A stretch of 64,000 nucleotides of DNA from Rhodohalobacter barkolensis (GTDB lineage: Bacteria; Bacteroidota; Rhodothermia; Balneolales; Balneolaceae), in the NCBI RefSeq assembly GCF_002834295.1, contig NZ_PISP01000002.1, forward strand, positions 434,001-498,000, given 5' to 3'. This document shows positions 16,039 through 24,488 of this stretch, piece by piece. Every line of letters starts with the position of its first letter. The first letter of the stretch is position 1. The position numbers and the translations under genes are program-made. The notes beneath the pieces are model-generated. The model saw only the letters and a list, made by a program, of their open reading frames with translations, was not told the DNA's origin and did no database searches.

Positions 16039-16941
16039 ATGAAAGAAAAAAATATACTTATCACCGGTGGAACCGGATTTGTGGGCGGCTATCTGCGAGA
16101 TGTGCTGCTGAAACAGGGCCACTATTTAACAATAATCACCCGATCACCTGAGTCTTACAAATCTGAAGAATCAAAAAATCAAAAGTTTATTACTATTGAG
16201 GAGGTTTCCGGAGTGATGGATTCTACTGATATAGTTATAAACCTTGCAGGCGAAAACCTATTCGGCCAGCGGTGGACAGATACAGTTAAAAAGAGAATTT
16301 ACGACAGCCGAATTTTGATAACCCGTTCTCTTGTAGATGCAATTAGAGCCTCTGAAAAGAAACCGGATGTTTTTATATCCGCTTCTGGGATCAACTACTA
16401 TGAACCTGCCGGTGATGATGTCATCACAGAAGAGAGTAAAGCAGCTAATGATTTTCTTGCGAAAGTTTGTAAAGATTGGGAAAACGAAGCAATTCAGGCA
16501 AGAGATTTAGGTGTACGTGTTGTGATTTCAAGATTTGGAATTGTTCTTGAAAAAGGTGGTGGAGTAATTGAAAAAATGAAACTGCCCTTCTCACTATTTG
16601 TAGGTGGAGCTATTGGTCCCGGCACTCAGTATATGTCCTGGATACACATGAAAGATCTATGTAACTCAATTGTGTTTGCAATAGAACATGAAGAGATCAA
16701 TGACGTATTTAACGCTACTGCACCTGAACCGGTAACAATGGATCAGTTCGCATCGGCCATGGGCCATGTCATGAACAGGCCTTCAATTTTCCGGGTGCCG
16801 GAGTTTGCTCTGAATATAATCTTGGGCGAAGCCGCAGTTCCGGTAGTATCAAGTCTGAATGTTCAGCCAAAGGTGTTGCAGAAGGCAGGATTTGAGTTTG
16901 AATTTGACGATCTGGAAATGGCTTTAGGAGAAATTCTTTAG
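16039..16941 (+). CDS. TIGR01777-type NAD(P)-dependent epimerase (YfcH/SulA-like)
   Basis: 300 residues. The Rossmann start ITGGTGFVGGYL (residues 8-19) is followed by NLAGENLFGQRW, SRILITRSL, SASGINYYEP, VCKDWENEA, VVISRFGIVL and the C-terminal QPKVLQKAGFEFEF. These fit the TIGR01777 family of atypical short-chain dehydrogenases, named YfcH in E. coli; substrate unknown. The typical second-site Y-x-x-x-K is replaced by YYEP-like text, as is normal for this group. It ends the co-directional run, five bases from the convergent lipoprotein gene. Confidence 0.87.
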   Translation: MKEKNILITGGTGFVGGYLRDVLLKQGHYLTIITRSPESYKSEESKNQKFITIEEVSGVMDSTDIVINLAGENLFGQRWTDTVKKRIYDSRILITRSLVDAIRASEKKPDVFISASGINYYEPAGDDVITEESKAANDFLAKVCKDWENEAIQARDLGVRVVISRFGIVLEKGGGVIEKMKLPFSLFVGGAIGPGTQYMSWIHMKDLCNSIVFAIEHEEINDVFNATAPEPVTMDQFASAMGHVMNRPSIFRVPEFALNIILGEAAVPVVSSLNVQPKVLQKAGFEFEFDDLEMALGEIL

Positions 16942-16946
16942 AAAAA

Positions 16947-19610
16947 TCACTCGGAATCATCTTCTTGCCTGGTTTGAAGTATAGACCACGCACGAAGCCC
17001 GTCTCTTGTCTGTGCTACGATCTCAACATTTCCATCGCCGTTAATATCTTGAATGATGGGGTAGTTCATGCCGGTTGTAGGCAAATCGAGTAATCTGCGT
17101 GTAGAAAGTAAATCCCATGCGTACAGTCTGCCAAAGCTCGCAAGCGCAATTAAGTCCATTCGCTGATCACCATCGAGATCGGTAATTAACGGACCAAAAC
17201 TATCTGATGAAGGCTGTCCCATGGTTTGGGTAGCTATCAGTTTTCCGGCTTGATCATAGATGAAGAGTGAGCCGTTACCTGCCTGGGTTAAAACAAAATC
17301 ATCACGAACCAACTCATCATCAACACGGACCATCAGATTATAACTTTCAGGTGTAGAATTGAGTGAGGTATTGGAAACCTGAACCGATTGTACAAAGAGG
17401 GAATCTGATGAGTGAGTTACAGAAAGAGAGTCTGTAAAAAGAGAATCCATGCCTATTGCGTACAGGTTGCCATCGTAACCTGCCCCCATGATGTGGTCTT
17501 TAAACTTGGAGGGTGCCCCGTGAATTTGAGTGGGCAAGAATACAGGGAATCCACTTCGCCTTTGTCCATTAATAGCCCATGCATGAAGGGTGTTTTCTGA
17601 GTAGACAAACAGAGACCGTTGACCGTTAAACGTATCGATAAATGGTTTTTCTGATACTGTTGAATTTGTGCTTTGAGGCCATCCATTTATGGGTTGCCCG
17701 CGAGAATCTAAAATATGAATATTACGGTCGTTGGTTCCTACAATAAGTTCAGCTACACCATTTCTTGTAATATCTTCCACGGTTAACGGAGTTGTAATAC
17801 TTTCGTTAAGCGTGATTGGAAAATTTGGCAAGGCTGTTCCGGAGTTATTCCAGGCATAAACCTTATTCCCGGCAGCTTGCAAAACCACATTTTGATTGTT
17901 GCCGTACCAGTCATATACCTGAGGTGGGCCAACGGGCGAATCATTTCCGGTAGATACTTCCATAACCGTAGTTCCATCTGCAGCCAAGGCAAAAACATTG
18001 CCCCGGTTTGTTGAAAATACGATTTCGTCTCTTCCACTTCCCGTTATATCAGCCAAAACGGATTTTCCGGTAATTTCTGCACCATCCAGCGGGTAAATCC
18101 AGCGTTCGCGGTAGGGCTGATCAATTGATTCTCTTTCGAATGAGTGCATGGCTACACTGAGTTCATCTGAGGATGGTGAAAGCTCAGTTGTAATCACCAG
18201 TTGATCCAGCGGAGACAATAGAGTACTTAAGTAGTTCTGTGGGTAAAGCCACGGTTGTACAAATGTACCAAACCGGGATGAGTTCATATAAAAAATGGAG
18301 CTCAGATCTGAGGGCAATTCCTCTTTGATATTCATAAAATCATCGTCGTAATACATTACTCTCCGTCGGTTTGCATCACCACCAATACTTTCTGCTAATC
18401 CTTTTCTGCTTGCCAGGGCTACAACATCATTATATACGGTGATGTAGAAATCAATCATTGGATTCAGATCACTGCCAAAAAGTTTTGCCAGCCATCGGCT
18501 TTGGATGGAGTAGGTGTTTCCGTCTCTCAGAATTAAATCCTCCTGAGCTAATTCGTTGAGCTCTTCACGAATGGTGCCTGCACTCTTGATTTTCCTCAGA
18601 AATACATATTCACTGGCGCTTTCAGCACCTGATTCGGCAAATGATGCAAATCCAAATTCATCATCCAGTTCAGATGCGATATTTCGCCAAACAGATAAAT
18701 TACTTTCAATATGCTGATCCGTATCGGTTTGCGGCTCTAAATTTTCGGCCGGTACGGAGCGCGGCTGCAGGCGATGTATTGAGAAGGCCGCTGAATTCAT
18801 AGGAATATATCGATCTAAAGTAAACTCGGACGGAGCCTGACTGATGCTTCTTAAAAGTTCTGATCGATCCTCTTTCAAGCTCATTTTTCCGGACATTCGC
18901 CAAGCCGGATTTTCGTCATCAAGTTCATCAAACAGAAACGTTACCGGGCTTCCGCCTTTCAGCACTTGCTGTAGATTTGGCCGATACATTACCTGTGCTA
19001 CCTGTTCTACCCAATTATCCAAGCTTTCTGTATTGACTATGAATGAACCCGGTTCTGCCTCATTTGAAGTGAGCTGGATGGAGGGTTGCTCACCTGACAG
19101 AGTTCGGATCATGTTTTCAATTCCAAGACTCGATTCTGAAAAGATGAAGTAATCTCCAATTTCAAAAGCAAACAGTACACGATCGGAGAGAAAAAGTTTT
19201 TCAATTGTGAATCCCTTAAAACGGTATCTGTTTTGTTCAAACCGTTTCTGATGGCTTTCTGTAAGTGTGCCGAATAGGTCTGGGAGAGATTGAGTGATCC
19301 AGATGGGCTGCCAGTCATTTGCTGAATCGGTATAGAAAAGTACAGCATCAACGGTAACCCCGGCTTCAGCATCTTCTTCAATTCTGTTAATTAACTGAAT
19401 TGCGGATGGAGTCATATCATCCAGCATAGGGATGTAAGAAACTCCAAGGAGTTTGGAGATGGGTGTACTCTGCTCCGGTACTAAAATGAATGGAGTATCA
19501 GCAGATACCAAATCGGACCAATGATCTGCCGATCTGTTTGAACATCCGGTAATTAAAAAGTAGAGTAATGTGAGGACGAGTAACCGCGAAAATATTGTCT
19601 GATTATTCAC
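16947..19610 (-). CDS. Large lipoprotein with C-terminal FG-GAP/beta-propeller repeats
   Basis: 887 residues from GTG 19610. The signal peptide ends in lipobox LITGC (C23). Residues about 30-490 form an unrecognised domain, possibly DUF3352-like, rich in phrases such as TFLFDELDDENPAWRMSGKM and YITVYNDVVALASRKGL. Residues about 500-880 carry repeated Ca-binding-like loops: DITGSGRDEIVFS, DITRNGVAELIVG, DLDGDQRMDLIALA and DINGDGNVEIVAQ, each followed by an aromatic blade (VYAWN, IHILDS, LYAWD, LRAWS), so one seven-to-eight-bladed propeller is likely. Expected at the outer membrane or periplasm. No type IX C-terminal sorting domain is visible. Function unknown. Confidence 0.8.
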   Translation of the reverse strand: MNNQTIFSRLLVLTLLYFLITGCSNRSADHWSDLVSADTPFILVPEQSTPISKLLGVSYIPMLDDMTPSAIQLINRIEEDAEAGVTVDAVLFYTDSANDWQPIWITQSLPDLFGTLTESHQKRFEQNRYRFKGFTIEKLFLSDRVLFAFEIGDYFIFSESSLGIENMIRTLSGEQPSIQLTSNEAEPGSFIVNTESLDNWVEQVAQVMYRPNLQQVLKGGSPVTFLFDELDDENPAWRMSGKMSLKEDRSELLRSISQAPSEFTLDRYIPMNSAAFSIHRLQPRSVPAENLEPQTDTDQHIESNLSVWRNIASELDDEFGFASFAESGAESASEYVFLRKIKSAGTIREELNELAQEDLILRDGNTYSIQSRWLAKLFGSDLNPMIDFYITVYNDVVALASRKGLAESIGGDANRRRVMYYDDDFMNIKEELPSDLSSIFYMNSSRFGTFVQPWLYPQNYLSTLLSPLDQLVITTELSPSSDELSVAMHSFERESIDQPYRERWIYPLDGAEITGKSVLADITGSGRDEIVFSTNRGNVFALAADGTTVMEVSTGNDSPVGPPQVYDWYGNNQNVVLQAAGNKVYAWNNSGTALPNFPITLNESITTPLTVEDITRNGVAELIVGTNDRNIHILDSRGQPINGWPQSTNSTVSEKPFIDTFNGQRSLFVYSENTLHAWAINGQRRSGFPVFLPTQIHGAPSKFKDHIMGAGYDGNLYAIGMDSLFTDSLSVTHSSDSLFVQSVQVSNTSLNSTPESYNLMVRVDDELVRDDFVLTQAGNGSLFIYDQAGKLIATQTMGQPSSDSFGPLITDLDGDQRMDLIALASFGRLYAWDLLSTRRLLDLPTTGMNYPIIQDINGDGNVEIVAQTRDGLRAWSILQTRQEDDSE

Positions 19611-19723
19611 TGCCGGGTCTGGGATAATATGTTTGTTCAGGATTGGTTAATACCATAGCTTATTACCCATTCGTTCGAATTGTTCCAAATGGGCAGGCTG
19701 TAAAGGTATAAACTTTTCGTGTA

Positions 19724-21820
19724 ATGAGCTTTTTAAATCCTCTGTTTCTAATAGCGTTGGTAGCCGCAGCTATTCCGCTGTTGATTTATCTGTTGAACGT
19801 AAGGAAACCGAAAAAAGTCCTTTTCTCAACTCTTGCCTTTTTTGACAGTTTAAAGCAATCTGCGCTAAAACGGCTGAAATTAAAAAGATTACTGCTGCTC
19901 GCCGTTAGAATACTGGCTGTTCTGATGCTGGTTCTTGCGGCTGCCCGACCTCAGCTTCCCGGAGGATTTGGAACAGCCGGAGATGAAGCGCCAAAAGCGA
20001 TCGCTATTTTGTTGGATAACAGTCCCTCGATGGAGCAGATAGACCAGAATGGCCCCTATTTTGATCAGGCTAAGCAGGTTGCAGAAGAGCTGATTTCAAT
20101 GTCCGACTCAGATGATCAAATTTTACTGAATGTCACAAACGGCGAAATACTCTCCCTTCCATTTCAATCTGCATCCGCTGTTCTGACGAGACTACCGGAT
20201 CTGTCGAATGAAAATAAAGGTAACTTTATTCAGGATCGATTGCGCGACGCAATTCAGCGTTTGGAGCAGGCACCGGAACCCAATAAATGGATTTACATCA
20301 TCACCGATGGACAGGAATCGCAATTACAGCCCATTGCAGAAACTGAATTTGAAAATTTTGAAGATATGAGAATTCAGTTCATCACACTTGGAAATGCAGA
20401 ACCATCCAATACAGGAATTGAAAATGTTGAGCTGGAGTCGTCATCCACAGAATTATCACTGAGGAGCCAAGTTAGAAACTATGGTACAGATGAAGCACAA
20501 AATCAATTTCTCAGCTTTATCGTGGATGGAGAATTAGTTAGTCAGCAGGCCATTCAGATCTCTCCGGGTGAATCGCAGGAATTCATTTTTCCTCTGACTG
20601 AAACCAATAGTTCCAATATATCGGCTGAGTTATTGATTGAGGGGGATGAATTAACGTTTGATAACAGATTTTTTGCTGCTATTGAGTTACCGGAACAGCG
20701 TGATATTGCAGTCATTTCCGACCAGAGGAATCGCTCCGGTTTTGATTCATATCTGGTACCCGTTCTTGAGGTGATGGCCGAAAATGAAGATAGATTTTCG
20801 GTCTCGTTTTTCAACTTTTCTGAATTGGAAACAGAAGAATTGAATAATTACGACGCCATAATTTTAGACGGGCTCCGTTCAGTTCCTGATTACTTGTCGC
20901 AAACCGTGCTGGATGTTGTTCAACGTGGAGGGGGAGCTCTTTTGATGCCGGCCGCCGATGGAGACATAAATAGTTACAACCGGTTACTTGGGTTTGGGAG
21001 TGCAGGAATGTATACGGAAGTTGAAGGATCATATGGTTCATTTGAGGTCATCGACCGAATGGCAGAACCGGAGGAAGGACATCCGATTATTGACACCATT
21101 TTTGAAATCGATGAGGGCGAACAAGTTCGATTGAATGTTCCTGAGATATTTTACTCCTACCGGATTGAACTGGGCAGCGGACGAGATGTATTCCCCGTTT
21201 TATCAACCAGAGCAGGCAGTCCTTTGCTGGTGGAGAATCGGGTTGGTAATGGAAAGATTATCTTTTCGGCGATAGGAAGTGACCCGGGTTGGTCAAATTT
21301 TCCGGTTAAGCCATTTTTTGCTCCACTGTTTTTTAGAACAGTGGAATATTTAACCAGGGGTGAAGGAGCTAAACTGAATTCCTTTAGTTTGGGGAGTTCA
21401 TTTGAAACTGTAGTAACTCAGTCGATCGACAGAGCAGAAATTGAAAAAGAGGGTGAAACAGTGGTTCCGGATGTTCGCCAACGATTTGAAGGGACACAGA
21501 TTTCGTATCTGGGCAGAGAGTGGAGTCCCGGTTTTGGAACGGTAGAATTAAATGATCAGGAACTGCTATTTTCAATGAATCAAAATGCAATGGAATCAGT
21601 ATTAAATTCGTTAAATAGTGCAGAAGTTGAGGCAAGGATGAAACCCGTCTTTGAAAATGTGCAGGCAGTTCATGCGAATGAAGACATGGAATCATTTTTA
21701 ACTGAATTGAAGTCGGCTTCTTTTGGCAAAGAAATTTGGTTTTGGTTTATCATAACTGCGATTATATTATTAATAACTGAATCGGTGATCTCTCGTTTCT
21801 ATAAAATTGAAGCTATTTAA
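19724..21820 (+). CDS. BatA-domain von Willebrand factor A membrane protein
   Basis: 698 residues. The N-terminus (FLNPLFLIALVAAAIPLLIYLL, then KKVLFSTLAFF and LKRLLLLAVRILAVLMLVLAAARP) is the BatA/TIGR02226 N-terminal region with two transmembrane segments. A vWA domain follows with a MIDAS-type D-x-S-x-S at residues 98-102 (LLDNSPSMEQ). The middle 250 residues resemble a CARDB-like beta-sandwich and then a class I glutamine-amidotransferase-like fold (YDAIILDGLRSVP, GGGALLMPA). A last transmembrane helix lies at about 676-694. Related Bat proteins belong to aerotolerance/MoxR operons, but no moxR or other bat gene is adjacent. Divergent from the propeller lipoprotein with a 113-base gap. 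Confidence 0.85.
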   Translation: MSFLNPLFLIALVAAAIPLLIYLLNVRKPKKVLFSTLAFFDSLKQSALKRLKLKRLLLLAVRILAVLMLVLAAARPQLPGGFGTAGDEAPKAIAILLDNSPSMEQIDQNGPYFDQAKQVAEELISMSDSDDQILLNVTNGEILSLPFQSASAVLTRLPDLSNENKGNFIQDRLRDAIQRLEQAPEPNKWIYIITDGQESQLQPIAETEFENFEDMRIQFITLGNAEPSNTGIENVELESSSTELSLRSQVRNYGTDEAQNQFLSFIVDGELVSQQAIQISPGESQEFIFPLTETNSSNISAELLIEGDELTFDNRFFAAIELPEQRDIAVISDQRNRSGFDSYLVPVLEVMAENEDRFSVSFFNFSELETEELNNYDAIILDGLRSVPDYLSQTVLDVVQRGGGALLMPAADGDINSYNRLLGFGSAGMYTEVEGSYGSFEVIDRMAEPEEGHPIIDTIFEIDEGEQVRLNVPEIFYSYRIELGSGRDVFPVLSTRAGSPLLVENRVGNGKIIFSAIGSDPGWSNFPVKPFFAPLFFRTVEYLTRGEGAKLNSFSLGSSFETVVTQSIDRAEIEKEGETVVPDVRQRFEGTQISYLGREWSPGFGTVELNDQELLFSMNQNAMESVLNSLNSAEVEARMKPVFENVQAVHANEDMESFLTELKSASFGKEIWFWFIITAIILLITESVISRFYKIEAI

Positions 21821-21826
21821 ACAAAA

Positions 21827-22417
21827 ATGAACATCTCTACCGACATATATAGCCTGTTTGTATTGTTGCTTGCTCTCTTTACTATTGGAGCAACACTATT
21901 GGCAGCCTACTCCATTTCTAATGCGTGGAGATTACGAAACATCAGACTTAGCTGGAAATGCGGGAAATTTTTTGGATACCCGTTGTTTTCAACACTTTTC
22001 TTAACTTTCAGTGTCTTGGTTGGCGTTTATGTTGCGTATGCCGGTTTGGATCAATACAAAATCATATTGGGAAGTTACAGCTGGATGGGAATGAGTTGGT
22101 TTTTGGCCAGCTATTTTTCAACAAAGGTATACGTAACCGACCATGGAATTGTAAAAAATGTGAACGATCCGTCACAAACCATCGCCTGGCATCAAATACG
22201 GGATTACGTTGAGAAGCCAACAGAAAAAGGATCGGATTATATTTTTATTTATGATGGCAGAGGAGATTTTGAATCAAGATATAAACGATTTGTACGACTC
22301 GAACTATTAGTTCCGGACGAAAAATGCTCAAAATTTGATAAGCTTGTCACTTTGAAGATCGGAAAAACCATGTCTCCTGTTCCTGGAGCTTCATTTGATA
22401 TCAAAGCGTTCGATTGA
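21827..22417 (+). CDS. Membrane protein of unknown function with a C-terminal PH-like segment
   Basis: 196 residues. Three hydrophobic segments (about 9-30, 51-75 and 82-98) are followed by a cytoplasmic beta-rich region with VYVTDHGIVKNV, TIAWHQIRDYVEK, YIFIYDGRG and FVRLELLVP. The strand TDHGIVK-x-x-x-W-x-x-I resembles small PH-type (bPH2/YcxB-like) membrane-linked domains, so a PH-like fold is suggested but not certain. It starts six bases after the BatA/vWA gene and is probably in the same operon. Function unknown. Confidence 0.7.
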   Translation: MNISTDIYSLFVLLLALFTIGATLLAAYSISNAWRLRNIRLSWKCGKFFGYPLFSTLFLTFSVLVGVYVAYAGLDQYKIILGSYSWMGMSWFLASYFSTKVYVTDHGIVKNVNDPSQTIAWHQIRDYVEKPTEKGSDYIFIYDGRGDFESRYKRFVRLELLVPDEKCSKFDKLVTLKIGKTMSPVPGASFDIKAFD

Positions 22418-22443
22418 ATACCCATTAAAACCCAGAGATAAAT

Positions 22444-23730
22444 TTGTTAGAAGATATTCGTAAACCGTCACTCAGTAAAGAGAGGGCCATTTTAGTAGGA
22501 ATTTATGGTGCAGATACCCCCAGGTGGCTTGCTGAGGAGTACCTTGAAGAACTTGAACTGCTGGCTGATACTGCCGGTGCAGATACCGTCGAAAAAGTAT
22601 TACAAAACAGACCTCATCCCGACCCGACTACATTTGTAGGTACCGGTAAACTTCGTGAACTGAAATCCCTTGTCTCAGAAAAAAGTGCGGATGTTCTCAT
22701 TTTTGATGATGACTTGAGCCCCACACAGATCAGGAACATAGAAAAGACGGTAGATAATAAGGTTTTGGACCGCAGCGGTTTGATATTGGATATTTTTGCA
22801 TCCCGGGCAAAAACTGCAGCTGCAAAAACTCAAGTTGAGTTAGCTCAGCTTCAATACTTACTTCCACGATTGACCCGTTTCTGGACTCACTTGTCGCGTC
22901 AGAAAGGTGGTATCGGTACAAAAGGTCCCGGTGAAACACAGATTGAAACAGATAGAAGGTTAATTGGCAAGAGGATTTCGACCCTTAAAGAGAAATTGGA
23001 AAAGCTGGATCGCCAGAGAACAACTCAACGTAAAAACCGGGAAGGAATCGCACGGGTGTCTTTAGTTGGTTATACCAACGCCGGTAAATCGACATTGATG
23101 AATGCACTAACCGATACAAATGTACTCGCAGAGGATCGTCTTTTTGCGACATTGGATTCAACGGTGCGCCGCCTGGAGTTGGAAGATCATGAAATTTTAC
23201 TATCTGATACGGTAGGATTTATCAGGAAGTTGCCGCATAATTTGATAGAAAGCTTTAAATCCACACTGGATGAAGTGAGGGATGCAGATATATTGCTTCA
23301 TGTTGTGGATTCGTCAAGTAAGCTTCTGGAAGACTACATTGACGTGGTAAATGATACACTGAAGGAGTTAGAGATTGAAGGGAAAAAGATGGTTTTGGTG
23401 TTGAATAAAATTGATCGTCTGGAACCTGAAAAACTAATGGGTCTAAAAAAAGAGTATCCTGGAGCGGTCTTTGTCTCAGCGGCCAGAGGTATTGGGCTAA
23501 ATAAACTGAAACAAAGAATAAAATTGTTGATAGAAGAAGACTATGTGGAATTTGCATACGACGTGCCAATGTCGCATTATAAAGCGGTAGCTTATTTGCA
23601 TGAAGTTGCTGTGATTGACCGCGAACATTTTGAAGGAAATCGCGTAACAATAGAAGGCACTGTTTCAAAGGCAGAACGTGACCGCTTTGAAAGCATCCTG
23701 GCTGAAATTCAACCGGTTAAATCCCAATAA
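22444..23730 (+). CDS. hflX: Ribosome-associated GTPase HflX
   Basis: 428 residues from TTG 22444; no later ATG keeps the N-terminal domain. The HflX N-terminal domain (residues 1-170) includes RPHPDPTTFVGTGKL, DDDLSPTQIRNIE, VLDRSGLILDIFASRA and the glycine-rich loop KGGIGTKGPGETQ. The G domain has G1 GYTNAGKSTL, G3 DTVGFIRKLP and G4 NKID. HflX binds the large ribosomal subunit and helps split or rescue stalled ribosomes. The downstream CBS gene starts two bases after its stop codon. Confidence 0.93.
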   Translation: MLEDIRKPSLSKERAILVGIYGADTPRWLAEEYLEELELLADTAGADTVEKVLQNRPHPDPTTFVGTGKLRELKSLVSEKSADVLIFDDDLSPTQIRNIEKTVDNKVLDRSGLILDIFASRAKTAAAKTQVELAQLQYLLPRLTRFWTHLSRQKGGIGTKGPGETQIETDRRLIGKRISTLKEKLEKLDRQRTTQRKNREGIARVSLVGYTNAGKSTLMNALTDTNVLAEDRLFATLDSTVRRLELEDHEILLSDTVGFIRKLPHNLIESFKSTLDEVRDADILLHVVDSSSKLLEDYIDVVNDTLKELEIEGKKMVLVLNKIDRLEPEKLMGLKKEYPGAVFVSAARGIGLNKLKQRIKLLIEEDYVEFAYDVPMSHYKAVAYLHEVAVIDREHFEGNRVTIEGTVSKAERDRFESILAEIQPVKSQ

Positions 23731-23731
23731 C

Positions 23732-24400
23732 GTGATAGCGAAAGAACTCTTAAATACCGAATTCGTGCCACTTGCGCCTGACAGTAAACTGTCTGCTGCA
23801 TTAGCTAAAATGGATGCGTGGCAAACAACCCGTATCCCGGTCAAAGATCCTGTTACCGGAAAATTAGCCGGCATGATTTCTTTCGAAGATATCGCCGACA
23901 AAGCGGATGAATCAGCCGAGATCAGTTCAGTTGAATTTCACAATTCTATCTATGTTTATTCCGATCAGCATCTTTTTGAAGTTGCACGTAAAATGCTGGA
24001 ATTTGAAGTCAGATTGCTACCGGTTGTGGATGGAAGCGGTGTTTATTTAGGGATTATCGAGAAAAAGGATGTGTTGGAAGCCTTTTCCCGGATGTTGAAC
24101 ATTACAACTACCGGCTCTGTAATTACTGTAGAGGTTACCAAGGAGGATTTTACAATTTCTGAATTAGTTCATCTGATAGAAGTGGAAGGGGCTAAAATTC
24201 TTGGATTAACCGTTGATCAGCCAAGAGTTGAAGACCAAATGATTCGGATATCTATAAAAATCAGTCATATTGATACTTCCGCAGTGGTTTCGTCGCTGCA
24301 GCGTCACGGATATCATACTACAACTGAAAACCGAAATGATCTTTTTCAGACAGATATTTCTTCCCGTGCAGATGAGCTGTTAAGGTATTTGGATGTATAG
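23732..24400 (+). CDS. CBS-domain protein with C-terminal ACT-like domain
   Basis: 222 residues from GTG 23732. A longer frame from 23678 would overlap hflX by 53 bases and is less likely. Two CBS motifs are present: residues about 5-60 (VPLAPDSKLSAALAKMDAW, TRIPVKDPVTGKLAG) and 65-125 (VYSDQHLFEVARKMLEF, LLPVVDGSGVYLGIIEKKDV). Residues about 135-205 look like an ACT domain (TVEVTKEDFTISELVHLIE, then ISIKI and SLQRHGYHTT). CBS-ACT proteins sense nucleotides or amino acids; ligand and partner are unknown. It follows hflX closely. Confidence 0.85.
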   Translation: MIAKELLNTEFVPLAPDSKLSAALAKMDAWQTTRIPVKDPVTGKLAGMISFEDIADKADESAEISSVEFHNSIYVYSDQHLFEVARKMLEFEVRLLPVVDGSGVYLGIIEKKDVLEAFSRMLNITTTGSVITVEVTKEDFTISELVHLIEVEGAKILGLTVDQPRVEDQMIRISIKISHIDTSAVVSSLQRHGYHTTTENRNDLFQTDISSRADELLRYLDV

Positions 24401-24406
24401 TTTGTA

Positions 24407-24429
24407 AAATCATCATATTTTGATGATTT
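24407..24429 (+). terminator. Terminator-like hairpin after the CBS gene
   Basis: AAATCATCA (24407-24415) and TGATGATTT (24421-24429) form a perfect nine-base-pair stem with a five-base loop, seven bases after the CBS stop codon. The stem is A+T rich and no long U-run follows, so a weak terminator or a mere palindrome are both possible. Confidence 0.4.
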
Positions 24430-24488
24430 GATTTAGTGCTGATTGGTATATTTCACCCCTTGCAAAGAATCTATTATTCAAAATCTTC

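Noticed and set aside
16947-19610. Type IX secretion C-terminal sorting domain on the propeller lipoprotein
   Set aside because: The C-terminus ends in an acidic tail and the protein has a lipobox, so it is not an obvious T9SS cargo.
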